64,000 bases of DNA from the NCBI RefSeq assembly GCF_000308475.2, contig NZ_BAFT02000043.1, positions 62,001 to 126,000 of the forward strand, in the 5' to 3' direction. Shown here piece after piece: positions 1-9,510 of the stretch (position 1 is the first letter of the stretch; the number at the start of each line of letters is the position of its first letter). The DNA comes from Nocardia brasiliensis NBRC 14402 (GTDB taxonomy: Bacteria; Actinomycetota; Actinomycetes; Mycobacteriales; Mycobacteriaceae). The notes beneath the pieces were generated by a model. It searched no databases and was not told the origin of the DNA. It saw only the letters and a program-made list of their open reading frames with translations. The position numbers and the translations under genes are program-made.

Positions 1-994
1 CGGAACCCGCGCCGGCGAGCCCGAGTGCGATCAGGCCACCGATCACCGAGAGCAGCTTCGGTTTCGGGAGACCGTCGTTGGCGCTCGTCGGGCGCACGTC
101 GGGGTTGGGCTTGGCGGGCGAGGCCTGCGGCGGTGCCGCGGGGGCGGGCGGTGCGGGTGGCGGCACGGCGGCCGGGGCCGCTGCGGGCACCGGAGCGAGC
201 ACGGGCAGCGGGATGGCCGGCAGCACCGGCGAGGGCACCGGCGGCACCGCGATCGGAGGCAGCACCGGGGCGGGCGGTGGCGGAATCGGGATCAGCAGCA
301 GGAGCAGCGGAGCGGCGGAGCCGACCGCGGCCGAACCGACCGCCGCGGAACCGACTGCGGCAGAACCGGTTGCAGCGGAACCCACACCCGCGGACCCGAC
401 GCCCGCAGAGCCGACACCGGCGGAACCCACCGCGGCCGAACCGACGCCGGCCGAACCCACCGCGGCCGAACCGGTCGTGCCGACGCCGACACCCGCGGAC
501 CCGACCGCGGCCGAACCCGTTGCGGCGGCGCCCAATCCGGCGGACCCGGTCGCGGCGAGCGCGGCCGAACCGGATCCCAGCACGACACCGAGCCCGGCCG
601 AGCCGGTGCCCAGGGTCAGGCCGAGCCCGGCCGAACCGGAACCGAGCACGATGCCCAGCCCCGCGGACCCGGCCGCAGCCGCGGACCCGCCGGCAGCAGA
701 ACCACCGGCCGCAGCGGATCCGGCCGCAGCCGAACCGCCGGCCGCCGCCGAACCGGTCGCCGAACCGGTGCCGATCGCGGGGTTGGTAGGCACCGCACTG
801 ACGTCACTGGGCTGTCCGGGGACCGAAAGGGGGTACCAGGGACCACCGGTGTCATACGGCGGCGGAGCGGGGTCCAGAGCGCACTGGGGGCAGCCGCCGA
901 CGGGCTGTGCCTCGGCCGCTACCGGGCCGAGTAGCGCGAAACCGGCCACGGTCCCCGCTACTGCAAGCACACGTAACGTGCGACCAACGGCCAT
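1..994 (-). CDS. Exported Gly/Ala/Ser-repeat, Pro-rich protein (3' end outside window)
   Basis: Read on the minus strand from ATG at 992-994, preceded by a good ribosome site (aggggaagg). The reading frame stays open to the left edge, so the C-terminus is missing. Residues 1-30 form a signal peptide (MAVGRTLRVLAVAGTVAGFA then ...AEAQP). A Cys-containing segment (GGCPQCALDP) follows. Residues about 78-228 are degenerate repeats of the type GSAAVGSAGVGS. Next is a Pro/Val/Ala-rich stretch (about 229-310), then a hydrophobic helix (LLSVIGGLIALGLAGAG) at the last visible residues. This suggests secretion with a C-terminal membrane anchor, possibly as a cell-envelope protein. I do not recognise a named family. 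A long plus-strand frame also crosses the region, but it lacks a signal peptide, a ribosome site and any domain. Confidence 0.7.
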   Translation of the reverse strand, partial: MAVGRTLRVLAVAGTVAGFALLGPVAAEAQPVGGCPQCALDPAPPPYDTGGPWYPLSVPGQPSDVSAVPTNPAIGTGSATGSAAAGGSAAAGSAAAGGSAAGGSAAAAGSAGLGIVLGSGSAGLGLTLGTGSAGLGVVLGSGSAALAATGSAGLGAAATGSAAVGSAGVGVGTTGSAAVGSAGVGSAAVGSAGVGSAGVGSAGVGSAATGSAAVGSAAVGSAAVGSAAPLLLLLIPIPPPPAPVLPPIAVPPVPSPVLPAIPLPVLAPVPAAAPAAVPPPAPPAPAAPPQASPAKPNPDVRPTSANDGLPKPKLLSVIGGLIALGLAGAGS

Positions 995-1125
995 GCGTCG
1001 AGCCTTCCCCTCATTTGCAAAGCGCAGAACTTCCCCGGTCACGACGCTCACACGGGATTTTTTAACGGACGGGGGCCATAGTAAACCCCTATCGTTACCT
1101 GCGCAGAAAGAAGGGTGGTGCCAGG
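995..1125. other. Intergenic region upstream of the repeat protein
   Basis: 131 bp between the start of the exported repeat protein and the stop of the first steroid SDR, both on the minus strand. It must hold the promoter of the repeat protein. A run of six T (gggattttttaacgg) is visible, but I can assign no clear -10/-35 pair. Confidence 0.3.
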
Positions 1126-2037
1126 TCAGGCCCCGTACACCGGTTCGGGCGGCATCCCCTTGGCAATCAGGTCGGCCACCACCGGGCCGAGCTCGGCCGG
1201 ATCCCACCGTGCGCCCCGGTCCACCGCGACGCCGTGCCGCCACCCGTCTGCCAAGGCCACTTTACCGCCCTCGACCTCGAACATGCGGCCTGTGACGCCC
1301 TTGGACTGCGCGCTGCCGAGCCAGACGACCAGCGGAGAAATGTTCTCCGGCGCCATCGCGTCGAAGCCGGCGTCCGGCCGCGCCATGGTCTCGGCAAACA
1401 CCGTTTCGGTCATCCGGGTGCGCGCCGCCGGTGCGATGGAATTCACAGTGACGCCGTAGCGCGCGAACTCCGCGGCGGCCGTGAGTGTGAGACCGGCGAT
1501 ACCCGCCTTGGCCGCGCCGTAGTTGCCCTGACCGACGCTGCCCTGCAGACCCGCACCGGAGCTGGTGTTGATTATGCGGCCATCGACCGGCCGACCGGCC
1601 TTCGACTCGCCGCGCCAGTACTCGATCGCGTGCCGCATGGTGACGAAGTGGCCCTTGAGGTGCACGCGGATGACCGCGTCCCATTCGTTTTCGCCGAGAT
1701 TGACCAGCATCCGGTCGCGCACGAACCCGGCATTGTTGACCAGCACGTCCAATCCGCCGAAGGTGTCCACCGCCTGGCGGACAAGACGTTGCGCGCCTTG
1801 CCAATCCGCGACGTCGTCGCCGTTGGCCACGGCCGCGCCGCCGAGCGCCTCGATCTCCGCGACGACCTGCTCGGCGGGGGTCTCCCCCGTCGCCGCGCCG
1901 TCGAGCGCCGAGCCGAGATCGTTGACCACCACCCGCGCCCCGGCGGCGGCGAAGGCGAGCGCGTGCGCCCGGCCGATACCGCGGCCCGCACCGGTCACGA
2001 TGACGGTGCGTCCTGCGCAGATCTGCTCGGTGTCCAT
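1126..2037 (-). CDS. Short-chain dehydrogenase/reductase, Rv3548c-like
   Basis: A 303-residue classical SDR that should use NAD(P) to oxidise or reduce a hydroxyl/keto group, probably on a steroid ring C/D CoA intermediate. The cofactor motif TGAGRGIG is at residues 15-22 and NNAG at 101-104. The catalytic Ser is at about 159-160, with Tyr173 and Lys177 in YGAAK. Start ATG at 2035-2037 with an upstream gagga ribosome site. It follows a second SDR by 32 bp in the same direction. The pair lies divergent from echA20-ipdABC, the same order as Rv3549c/Rv3548c in M. tuberculosis. The exact substrate cannot be read from sequence. Confidence 0.85.
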   Translation of the reverse strand: MDTEQICAGRTVIVTGAGRGIGRAHALAFAAAGARVVVNDLGSALDGAATGETPAEQVVAEIEALGGAAVANGDDVADWQGAQRLVRQAVDTFGGLDVLVNNAGFVRDRMLVNLGENEWDAVIRVHLKGHFVTMRHAIEYWRGESKAGRPVDGRIINTSSGAGLQGSVGQGNYGAAKAGIAGLTLTAAAEFARYGVTVNSIAPAARTRMTETVFAETMARPDAGFDAMAPENISPLVVWLGSAQSKGVTGRMFEVEGGKVALADGWRHGVAVDRGARWDPAELGPVVADLIAKGMPPEPVYGA

Positions 2038-2069
2038 ACCTGTGTCCTCTTCGTGTGGGTCCGATGTGT

Positions 2070-2861
2070 TCAGGACTGCTGCCGGCCTACGTCCGCGGTG
2101 GACGCGGCGAGGAAGGCCGGGCGTTCGCCGCCGCCGTGCACGAGCAGGCTCGCCCCGCTGACGTAGCCGGCCAATTCCGAGGCCAGGAAGACCGCGCAGC
2201 GGCCGATATCGTCCGGGTGGGCCATCCGGCCCAGCGGGATCGTCTCCCCCACCGCGTCGATGCCGTCCTGGTCGCCGTAGTGCAGTTGGCTCAGCTCGGT
2301 GACCACCGGTCCGACGACGAGCGAGTTGACCCGCACCTTGGGCGCCCATTCCACGGCGAGCGAGGCGGTCAGGCTGTCCATGCCCGCCTTGGCCGCGCCG
2401 TAGGCCGCGGTGCCCGGCGACGGGCGGTGCCCGCTCACGCTGGAGATGTTCACGATGGAACCGCCGCCCGGCTGCTGCTGCATCACCGCGTTGGCGGCCT
2501 GGGAGACCAGCAGCGGCGCAAGCAGATTCAGCTCGACGATCTTGGCGTGGAAGTTCTTGCTCGCCGTGGCGGCGAGGGCGAAGGGCGCGCCACCGGCGTT
2601 GTTGACCAGGTGGTCGAGGCGGCCGTGCCGCTCGACGACGGCGTCGACCAGCCCCTGCACCGCGTCCGCGTCCCGGACATCGCAGGGCAGGAACTCGATG
2701 CCGCGACCGTCGACCTCGATCGGCGCCTCGGCGCGACGCCGGGCACAGGCGATCACGGTCGCGCCCGCCGCGAGGAACGTCCGGCTCACCCCGGCGCCCA
2801 CGCCGCGGACACCGCCGGTCACCAGGACGACGCGATCGGCCAGATCGATTTCGAGTGCCAC
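2070..2861 (-). CDS. Short-chain dehydrogenase/reductase, Rv3549c-like
   Basis: A 263-residue classical SDR: TGGVRGVG at 15-22, NNAG at 87-90, Ser140/141, Tyr154 and Lys158 (YGAAK). Start is GTG at 2859-2861. No strong ribosome site precedes it, and a KstR2-like element begins about 16 bp upstream, so the transcript may have a very short leader. It is first in a two-gene minus-strand operon with the 1126-2037 SDR. Position opposite echA20 and homology point to HIP (ring C/D) breakdown. The substrate is unknown. Confidence 0.85.
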   Translation of the reverse strand: MALEIDLADRVVLVTGGVRGVGAGVSRTFLAAGATVIACARRRAEAPIEVDGRGIEFLPCDVRDADAVQGLVDAVVERHGRLDHLVNNAGGAPFALAATASKNFHAKIVELNLLAPLLVSQAANAVMQQQPGGGSIVNISSVSGHRPSPGTAAYGAAKAGMDSLTASLAVEWAPKVRVNSLVVGPVVTELSQLHYGDQDGIDAVGETIPLGRMAHPDDIGRCAVFLASELAGYVSGASLLVHGGGERPAFLAASTADVGRQQS

Positions 2862-2876
2862 CGTGCTAACCTACCA

Positions 2877-2890
2877 AGCAACTGCTTGCT
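2877..2890. promoter_or_regulatory. KstR2-like operator, SDR pair / echA20-ipdABC
   Basis: AGCAACTGCTTGCT matches the published KstR2 motif AnCAAGnnCTTGnT at all fixed positions but one. A second half site ACCAAG starts at 2873, giving ACCAAG and CTTGCT arms six bases apart. It sits in the 82-bp divergent promoter, where it could control both directions. Confidence 0.7.
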
Positions 2891-2943
2891 TTGCCACTGT
2901 GTTGGATTAATCACGAGCCGAGCTACTCACGATGGGATAGGCG

Positions 2944-3708
2944 ATGGGGATCAACCGTCACTCCGAATCAACCGGCATCACCGTGGTCACGGTCGACTAC
3001 CCGCCGGTCAACGCGATACCGACGGACGGCTGGTTCGCCATCGCCGACGCGCTGCGCGAGGCCGGGCGCGATCCGGAGACCCGGGTTGTGGTGCTGCGCG
3101 CGGAGAATCGCGGTTTCAACGCCGGTGTCGATATCAAGGAGATCCAGAGCAAGCCCGGCCATCAGGCGCTGATCGACGCGAATCATGGTTGTTTCGAAGC
3201 GTTCGCGGCGGTCTACGACTGCCCGGTGCCCGTGATCGCGGTGGTCCAGGGCTTCTGCCTCGGCGGCGGCATCGGCCTGGTCGGCAATGCCGACGTCGTG
3301 ATCGCTTCCGACGACGCCACTTTCGGGCTGCCCGAGGTGGACCGCGGCGCGCTCGGCGCGGCCACCCATCTGTCCCGGCTGGTGCCGCAGCATCTGATGC
3401 GCGCCCTGTTCTATACGGCGAGCACCATCACCGCCCAGCAGCTGCAGCACTTCGGCTCGGTGTACCAGGTGGTGCCGCGCGCCGAACTCGACGCCGCGGC
3501 AATGGAAGTCGCCAAGAACATCGCCGCCAAGGACGGCCGGGTGGTCCGTGCGGCCAAACGCGCGCTCAACGGTATCGACGGGCAGGACGTGCACCGTAGC
3601 TACCGCTACGAACAGGGATTCACCTTCGAACTCAACCTCGCCGGTGTCGCCGACGAGATCCGCGCCCGGTTCGACGACGACCTGGCCGCGCGCAAGGCCG
3701 AGAAATAG
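2944..3708 (+). CDS. echA20: EchA20-like ring D hydrolase (crotonase fold)
   Basis: A 254-residue crotonase. In M. tuberculosis EchA20 hydrolytically opens ring D of HIEC-CoA to give COCHEA-CoA, the step before IpdAB. Oxyanion-hole segments are visible at FNAGVDIKE (residues 58-66) and GFCLGGGIGL (103-112). ATG at 2944-2946 follows a modest GGGATAGG site. It is the first gene of echA20-ipdA-ipdB-ipdC, 14 bp before ipdA, and lies behind the KstR2-like operator. The function comes from close similarity and identical gene order with Rv3550-Rv3553. Confidence 0.9.
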   Translation: MGINRHSESTGITVVTVDYPPVNAIPTDGWFAIADALREAGRDPETRVVVLRAENRGFNAGVDIKEIQSKPGHQALIDANHGCFEAFAAVYDCPVPVIAVVQGFCLGGGIGLVGNADVVIASDDATFGLPEVDRGALGAATHLSRLVPQHLMRALFYTASTITAQQLQHFGSVYQVVPRAELDAAAMEVAKNIAAKDGRVVRAAKRALNGIDGQDVHRSYRYEQGFTFELNLAGVADEIRARFDDDLAARKAEK

Positions 3709-3722
3709 GGAGTTCAGCACTC

Positions 3723-4607
3723 ATGCGAGACAAGCGAATGTCGCTCGACGAGGTCGTCGGCGAACTGCGCAGCGGAATGACGCTCGGCATCGGCGGCTGG
3801 GGTTCGCGGCGTAAGCCGATGGCGCTGGTGCGCGCCATCCTGCGCTCGGACCTCACCGACCTGACCGTGGTCAGCTACGGCGGGCCGGATCTCGGCCTGC
3901 TGTGCTCGGCCGGGAAGGTACGTAAGGCGTACTACGGGTTCGTCTCCCTGGATTCGCCGCCGTTCTACGATCCGTGGTTCGCGCACGCGCGCACCAGCGG
4001 CGCGTTGGTGGCCCGCGAAATGGACGAAGGCATGCTCAAATGCGGGCTGGAGGCCGCCGCCGCCCGGCTGCCGTTCCTGCCGATCCGGGCCGGGCTCGGC
4101 TCGGACGTGCCGAACTTCTGGGACGGCGAATTGCGCACGGTCGCTTCGCCCTATCCCGACGTCGACGGTCACACCGAAACCCTGATCGCGATGCCCGCGC
4201 TCAATCTCGATGCGGCGCTGGTGCATTTGAACCTCGGTGACAAGCACGGCAACGCCGCCTACACCGGCGTCGACCCGTACTTCGACGACCTGTACTGCCT
4301 GGCCGCCGAGCGCCGGTACGTCTCGGTGGAGCGCCTCGTCGACACCGACGAACTGGTGAAAACCGTGCCGCTGCAATCACTGCTGCTCAACCGGATGATG
4401 GTGGACGGAGTGGTCGAGGCGCCCGGCGGTGCCCACTTCACCCTCGCGGGCGACAGCTACGGCCGGGACGAAAAGTTCCAGAAGCACTACGTGCAGTCGG
4501 CGAAGACGCCCGAGACGTGGCAGCAGTTCGTCGACAAGTACCTGGCGGTCTCCGAAGACGAGTACCAGGCCGCCGTCCGCGAGTTCGCCCAGGAGGCCCA
4601 GAAATGA
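3723..4607 (+). CDS. ipdA: Steroid ring C hydrolase, IpdA subunit
   Basis: A 294-residue protein of the CoA-transferase alpha-subunit fold, with a characteristic early GGWGSRRKPMALVRAIL stretch. IpdA pairs with IpdB to hydrolyse the last carbocycle of COCHEA-CoA, giving the open-chain MOODA-CoA; despite the fold it is a hydrolase. Its stop overlaps the ipdB start (ATGA), as expected for equimolar subunits. ATG at 3723-3725. The assignment rests on family resemblance and the echA20-ipdABC context. Confidence 0.92.
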   Translation: MRDKRMSLDEVVGELRSGMTLGIGGWGSRRKPMALVRAILRSDLTDLTVVSYGGPDLGLLCSAGKVRKAYYGFVSLDSPPFYDPWFAHARTSGALVAREMDEGMLKCGLEAAAARLPFLPIRAGLGSDVPNFWDGELRTVASPYPDVDGHTETLIAMPALNLDAALVHLNLGDKHGNAAYTGVDPYFDDLYCLAAERRYVSVERLVDTDELVKTVPLQSLLLNRMMVDGVVEAPGGAHFTLAGDSYGRDEKFQKHYVQSAKTPETWQQFVDKYLAVSEDEYQAAVREFAQEAQK

Positions 4608-5389
4608 CCGCAGCGCGAGGCGATTCCGTAGCGGGTGCGGCCGAGACCTGCACCCGCGCCGAGGTGTGCGCGGTGGCCTGCGCGGAGATCTTCAGCGGCG
4701 CGGGCGAAATCATGGCGAGCCCGATGTCGCCCATGTCGATCATCGGCGCGCGGCTGGCGAAGCTCACCACCGAACCCGATCTGCTGCTCTCCGACGGAGA
4801 GGCGCTGCTTTTCGCCGACACCCCGCCGATCGGCGGGAAAGCACCGATCGAAGGGTGGATTCCGTTCCGGAAGGTGTTCGACGTGGTGGCCTCCGGGCGG
4901 CGGCACGTGGTGATGGGCGCCAACCAGATCGACCGGTACGGCAATCAGAACCTCTCCGCGTTCGGCGCCTTGCAGCAACCCACCCGGCAGATGTTCGGGG
5001 TCCGGGGCGCGCCGGGCAACACCCTCAATCACGCGACCAGCTATTGGGTTTCGCGGCACACGAGCCGGGTCTTCACCGACCAGGTCGACATCGTCTCCGG
5101 CGTCGGCTACGACAAGATCGATCCGGCGAACCCGGCGTACCGGTTCCACCACCTGCACCGGGTGGTGACCAATCTCGGCGTCTTCGACTTCACCGGTCCC
5201 GGCCACACGATGCGGGCGCGCAGCCTGCATCCCGGCGTCACCGCCGCCGAGGTCGCCGAGAACACCGGCTTCGAGATCGACGGACTCGCCGAGGCGGGCG
5301 AGACCCGGCTGCCGACCGCCGAAGAACTGCGACTGATCCGGGACGTGCTCGACCCCAAGAAGATCCGGGAAACCGAGGTCCCGGCATGA
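4604..5389 (+). CDS. ipdB: Steroid ring C hydrolase, IpdB subunit
   Basis: A 261-residue CoA-transferase beta-subunit-fold partner of IpdA. ATG at 4604-4606 lies inside the end of ipdA, with AGGAGG at 4591-4596 as ribosome site, and the gene ends overlapping ipdC by 4 nt. The segment ASPMSPMSIIGARLAKL and the central GANQIDRYGNQNLSAFG are typical of this subunit. It acts with IpdA on COCHEA-CoA in the cytoplasm. Confidence 0.92.
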   Translation: MTAARGDSVAGAAETCTRAEVCAVACAEIFSGAGEIMASPMSPMSIIGARLAKLTTEPDLLLSDGEALLFADTPPIGGKAPIEGWIPFRKVFDVVASGRRHVVMGANQIDRYGNQNLSAFGALQQPTRQMFGVRGAPGNTLNHATSYWVSRHTSRVFTDQVDIVSGVGYDKIDPANPAYRFHHLHRVVTNLGVFDFTGPGHTMRARSLHPGVTAAEVAENTGFEIDGLAEAGETRLPTAEELRLIRDVLDPKKIRETEVPA

Positions 5390-6456
5390 GCGCGCCCACG
5401 CCGCGGTTACGCACCGCGCTGACCGATTTGGTCGGCATCGACCATCCCGTCGTGCAGACCGGCATGGGTTGGGTGGCCGGGCCGAGCCTGGTCGCGGCCA
5501 CCGCCGAGGCGGGCGGGCTGGGCATCCTCGCCTCCGCCACGATGACCTATGCGGAGCTCGAAGCGTCGATCGCAAAAACCAAGGCGCACACCGGGAAACC
5601 GTTCGGTGTGAACATCCGCGCGGACGCCTCGGACGCACCCGAACGCATCGACCTGTTGATCCGGGAAAAGGTCGCCGTCGCCTCGTTCGCCCTGGCACCC
5701 AAGCAGGAGCTCATCGCGAAGCTGAAAGATGCGGGCGTGGTGGTGATTCCGTCGATCGGTGCGGCCAAGCACGCGGTGAAGGTGGCGTCCTGGGGCGCGG
5801 ACGCGGTGATCGTGCAGGGTGGCGAGGGCGGTGGGCACACCGGACCGGTGGCGACCACACTGCTGCTGCCCTCGGTGCTGGACGCGGTCGATATTCCGGT
5901 GGTCGCGGCGGGTGGGTTCTTCGACGGACGCGGCCTGGCCGCCGCCCTCTCCTACGGGGCGGCGGGCGTCGCGATGGGCACCCGATTCCTGCTCACCCAG
6001 GAAAGCACCGTGCCGGACGCGGTCAAGCAGGAGTACCTCACCCGGCAGTTGCAGGACACCGTCGTCTCCACCAAAGTCGACGGCATGCCGCACCGGGTGC
6101 TGAACACCGAACTGGTGCAGCGCCTGGAACATTCGGGTCGCACCCGCGGACTCGCCGCGGCGGTCGCCAACGCGGCGAAGTTCAAGAGCATGACCGGCAT
6201 GAAATGGTCCACCCTGGTACGCGACGGGCTGACCATGCGAAAGACCAAGGACCTCAGCTGGTCTCAGGTCGTCATGGCGGCCAATACGCCGATGCTGTTG
6301 CGCGCCGGGCTGGTCGAGGGCAATACCGGGGCGGGCGTGCTCGCCGCCGGTCAGGTCACCGGCATCATCGAGGACCTGCCCACCTGCAAGGAGTTGATCG
6401 ATCGGATCGTCGCCGACGCGGTCGGCCGGATCGAGGCGTTGCAGAAGAACCTCTGA
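5386..6456 (+). CDS. ipdC: IpdC, flavin-dependent HIP-pathway oxidoreductase
   Basis: A 356-residue FMN-binding TIM barrel of the nitronate monooxygenase superfamily. The phosphate-binding signature GGEGGGHTG is at residues 145-153, after the N-terminal PVVQTGMGWVAGPSLVAA. In mycobacteria IpdC is needed for ring C/D degradation and is thought to introduce the double bond required before EchA20/IpdAB act. ATG at 5386-5388 overlaps the ipdB stop (ATGA). It is the last gene of the operon and is followed by a strong hairpin. Confidence 0.9.
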   Translation: MSAPTPRLRTALTDLVGIDHPVVQTGMGWVAGPSLVAATAEAGGLGILASATMTYAELEASIAKTKAHTGKPFGVNIRADASDAPERIDLLIREKVAVASFALAPKQELIAKLKDAGVVVIPSIGAAKHAVKVASWGADAVIVQGGEGGGHTGPVATTLLLPSVLDAVDIPVVAAGGFFDGRGLAAALSYGAAGVAMGTRFLLTQESTVPDAVKQEYLTRQLQDTVVSTKVDGMPHRVLNTELVQRLEHSGRTRGLAAAVANAAKFKSMTGMKWSTLVRDGLTMRKTKDLSWSQVVMAANTPMLLRAGLVEGNTGAGVLAAGQVTGIIEDLPTCKELIDRIVADAVGRIEALQKNL

Positions 6457-6511
6457 GCACCTACCGCGAATGCCCCGTTCCCGCCGGGAGCCGGGGCATT
6501 TCGCGTGCTCA
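6454..6511 (+). terminator. Hairpin terminator after ipdC
   Basis: Arms CGCGAATGCCCCG (6465-6477) and CGGGGCATTTCGCG (6492-6505) are flanked by outer GAGCAC/GTGCTC arms. This is a long GC-rich stem directly after the ipdC stop with no clear T-tract, typical of actinobacterial terminators. Confidence 0.75.
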
Positions 6512-6603
6512 GGGCGTATTGCTCGGTCCAGCCGGTCCGTGTTGCGGCCGGGCGGGCAAACTACCGTGGTGGTCGAGTTCGCCCGGGCCGTACGATCCCG
6601 CTC

Positions 6604-7047
6604 ATGAACCAGCCCATGCCGCCGCAACAACCGCACTACCCGCAGCAGCAGCCCGGGTTCCAGCAGCCGCCGCCGGGATACCAGCAACCGCAGCAGCAGC
6701 CGGGCCCGCAGTTCCCGATCCTCGTCTCCACCATGAACGACGTGCCCGGCCACCGGGTCGTCCGGGTTTTCGGTGAGGTCGCGGGCCTGACCGTGCGCAG
6801 CCGCGGCCTCGGCTCGAACCTCGCCGCCGGTTTCCGTTCCCTCGGCGGCGGCGAGATCACCGAATACACCCAGCTGCTCTACCACTCCCGCCACGAGGCG
6901 ATCATGCGAATGTGCCAGCACGCCATGTCCTTCGGCGCCAACGGCATCCTCGCCATGCGCTTCGACTGCAACGAGATCGCCAACACCATGAGCGAAGTAG
7001 CCGCCTACGGCACCGCCGTGCTCCTGGAACCCGCCGAAAAAAGCTGA
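6604..7047 (+). CDS. YbjQ/UPF0145 (DUF74) family protein with Pro/Gln-rich N-terminus
   Basis: 147 residues. Residues 1-38 are almost only Pro, Gln, Tyr and Gly, a disordered tail. Residues about 40-140 match the small YbjQ/UPF0145 fold (ILVSTMNDVPGHRVVRVFGE, ..NGILAMRFDC, ..AAYGTAVLL). The family function is unknown; some members are thought to be heavy-metal-associated-like pentamers. ATG at 6604-6606. It stands alone between ipdC and a convergent hypothetical gene, so a steroid role is unlikely. Confidence 0.8.
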   Translation: MNQPMPPQQPHYPQQQPGFQQPPPGYQQPQQQPGPQFPILVSTMNDVPGHRVVRVFGEVAGLTVRSRGLGSNLAAGFRSLGGGEITEYTQLLYHSRHEAIMRMCQHAMSFGANGILAMRFDCNEIANTMSEVAAYGTAVLLEPAEKS

Positions 7048-7129
7048 CCGCTCACCCGATTTCCGCATCCGGTCGCACTCGCTTCCGGAATGCGGGAAAT
7101 AATCGCGGCGCGACGGTCATCCCGCACCG

Positions 7130-7516
7130 CTATTTGTTCGCCGACCAGATGGCAAATTCCCCACCCGGCGTGCAGATAACGCGTGACCCATCCCTTCCCA
7201 CGATCCCCCATGCCTCATAGTCTTCGTCGATGGGAACATGGATGGCAGCTCCAGAACTGAACTCGAGGATCAGGCCATCGCTTTCGCCAGCATCTGCTCG
7301 CGTGACCACGGAGCCGATGAGAGATTCGAGCTCGGCGGCCACTACGACATAGTCGTTGGAGGGGGCTTGCAGCACGCTTCCGGTCGAAGTTCGAAACGTC
7401 AGCTCACCCTCGATCTGCAATTCGAAGGCATCCGGCTCGCCGAATCGAATCGTCGCCGTGGCACCAAGGATTACCGCTGCCACCGGCAATCCTTCGATCT
7501 GCAATGGCAATTCCAT
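7130..7516 (-). CDS. Hypothetical protein, DUF6188-like
   Basis: 128 residues from ATG at 7514-7516 (MELPLQIEGLPVAAVILG). It is a soluble, mostly beta-rich acidic protein with PIDEDYEAWGIVGRDGSRV and a C-terminal CTPGGEFAIWSANK. This resembles the small actinobacterial DUF6188 family, which has no known function. The frame could extend upstream to 7570, but that part is Arg/Pro-rich and looks non-coding. Base composition appears less GC-rich than its neighbours, hinting at recent acquisition. Confidence 0.65.
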   Translation of the reverse strand: MELPLQIEGLPVAAVILGATATIRFGEPDAFELQIEGELTFRTSTGSVLQAPSNDYVVVAAELESLIGSVVTRADAGESDGLILEFSSGAAIHVPIDEDYEAWGIVGRDGSRVICTPGGEFAIWSANK

Positions 7517-7591
7517 TCTCGGCAACCTCGGGGTCCGCAGCGCCCCCGGACGGTGGCGTGTTTCGACCACCGCCGGGGAGCACGAGTGGGG

Positions 7592-8785
<1,194 letters not shown>

Positions 8786-8813
8786 CGGAGTACTCCTACG
8801 TGATGTGCTCGGC

Positions 8814-9428
8814 CTAGCCGTTTTCGGAGGCGGTGAGCCCGTCGAGCACGATGGTCAGATACTGCTTGGCGAGGTTGTCGACGGTGATCGGGCCACCGGG
8901 CTGGTACCACCGCACCGCCACCCACACCGTGTCGCGCAGGAACCGGTACGCCAGTTCGACGTCGATCTCGGGCCGGAAGCTGCCGTCCTGGACACCGTTG
9001 GTCAATACCCGGTGCCACAGCTCGCGGAATTCGCGGTTGTAGTCGGCGATGTAGGTGAACCGTTCGGCGGTGCGCAGCCGCTTCGCCTCGGCCTGGTAGA
9101 TCGCCACCGCGGCGTGATGCCGGTCGAAGGACTGGTAGGACGCGATCACCAAGGCTTCCAAGGTGTCTCGCGAGCTGAGCCCGGCGGCGACGATCTCGCG
9201 GTAGTGCCCGAACAGGTCGTCCAGGAAGCCGCGCAGGATCTCGTCCACCATCGACTCCTTGGAATCGAAGTGGTGGTAGAGGCTCCCGGATAGAATCCCG
9301 GCCGCGTCGGCGATATCGCGCACGGTGGTGGCGCGCAGTCCGCGTTCGGCGAACAGTTCGGCCGCCAGCGTGAGCAGTTCATTGCGCCGTGCTGATTTCG
9401 AAGCGTCGGGTGCCGTCACATCGGCCAT
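8814..9428 (-). CDS. kstR2: TetR-family repressor KstR2
   Basis: A 204-residue TetR regulator with the helix-turn-helix at about residues 33-56 (ATTVRDIADAAGILSGSLYHHF). In mycobacteria KstR2 represses the HIP regulon and is released by HIP-CoA, the FadD3 product. ATG is at 9426-9428. The operator-like sequence ends only 6 bp upstream and no Shine-Dalgarno is visible, so the mRNA is probably leaderless and autoregulated. A longer frame reaches 9464 but would run through the operator. Confidence 0.9.
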   Translation of the reverse strand: MADVTAPDASKSARRNELLTLAAELFAERGLRATTVRDIADAAGILSGSLYHHFDSKESMVDEILRGFLDDLFGHYREIVAAGLSSRDTLEALVIASYQSFDRHHAAVAIYQAEAKRLRTAERFTYIADYNREFRELWHRVLTNGVQDGSFRPEIDVELAYRFLRDTVWVAVRWYQPGGPITVDNLAKQYLTIVLDGLTASENG

Positions 9429-9434
9429 AATACA

Positions 9435-9448
9435 ACCAAGCGTTTGCT
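9435..9448. promoter_or_regulatory. KstR2-like operator upstream of kstR2
   Basis: ACCAAGCGTTTGCT fits the KstR2 motif AnCAAGnnCTTGnT with one mismatch. The larger palindrome ACCAAGC-GTTT-GCTTGGT spans 9435-9452. Placed 7-24 bp before the kstR2 ATG, it would block autogenous transcription. Confidence 0.8.
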
Positions 9449-9510
9449 TGGTACAGGCCGGCATGCGCGAAAGTGCCGGATCACGGCATCGCTGGATCGC
9501 GAGGACCCGA

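Noticed and set aside
78..1295. 405-residue plus-strand frame rich in Ala-Glu-Pro repeats
   Set aside because: It is the complement of the GSA repeats of a minus-strand gene that has a signal peptide and a ribosome site; the plus frame has neither and runs into the SDR.
2968..3720. 250-residue minus-strand frame over echA20
   Set aside because: Antisense shadow of a clear crotonase, with no motif or ribosome site; typical of high-GC third-position bias.
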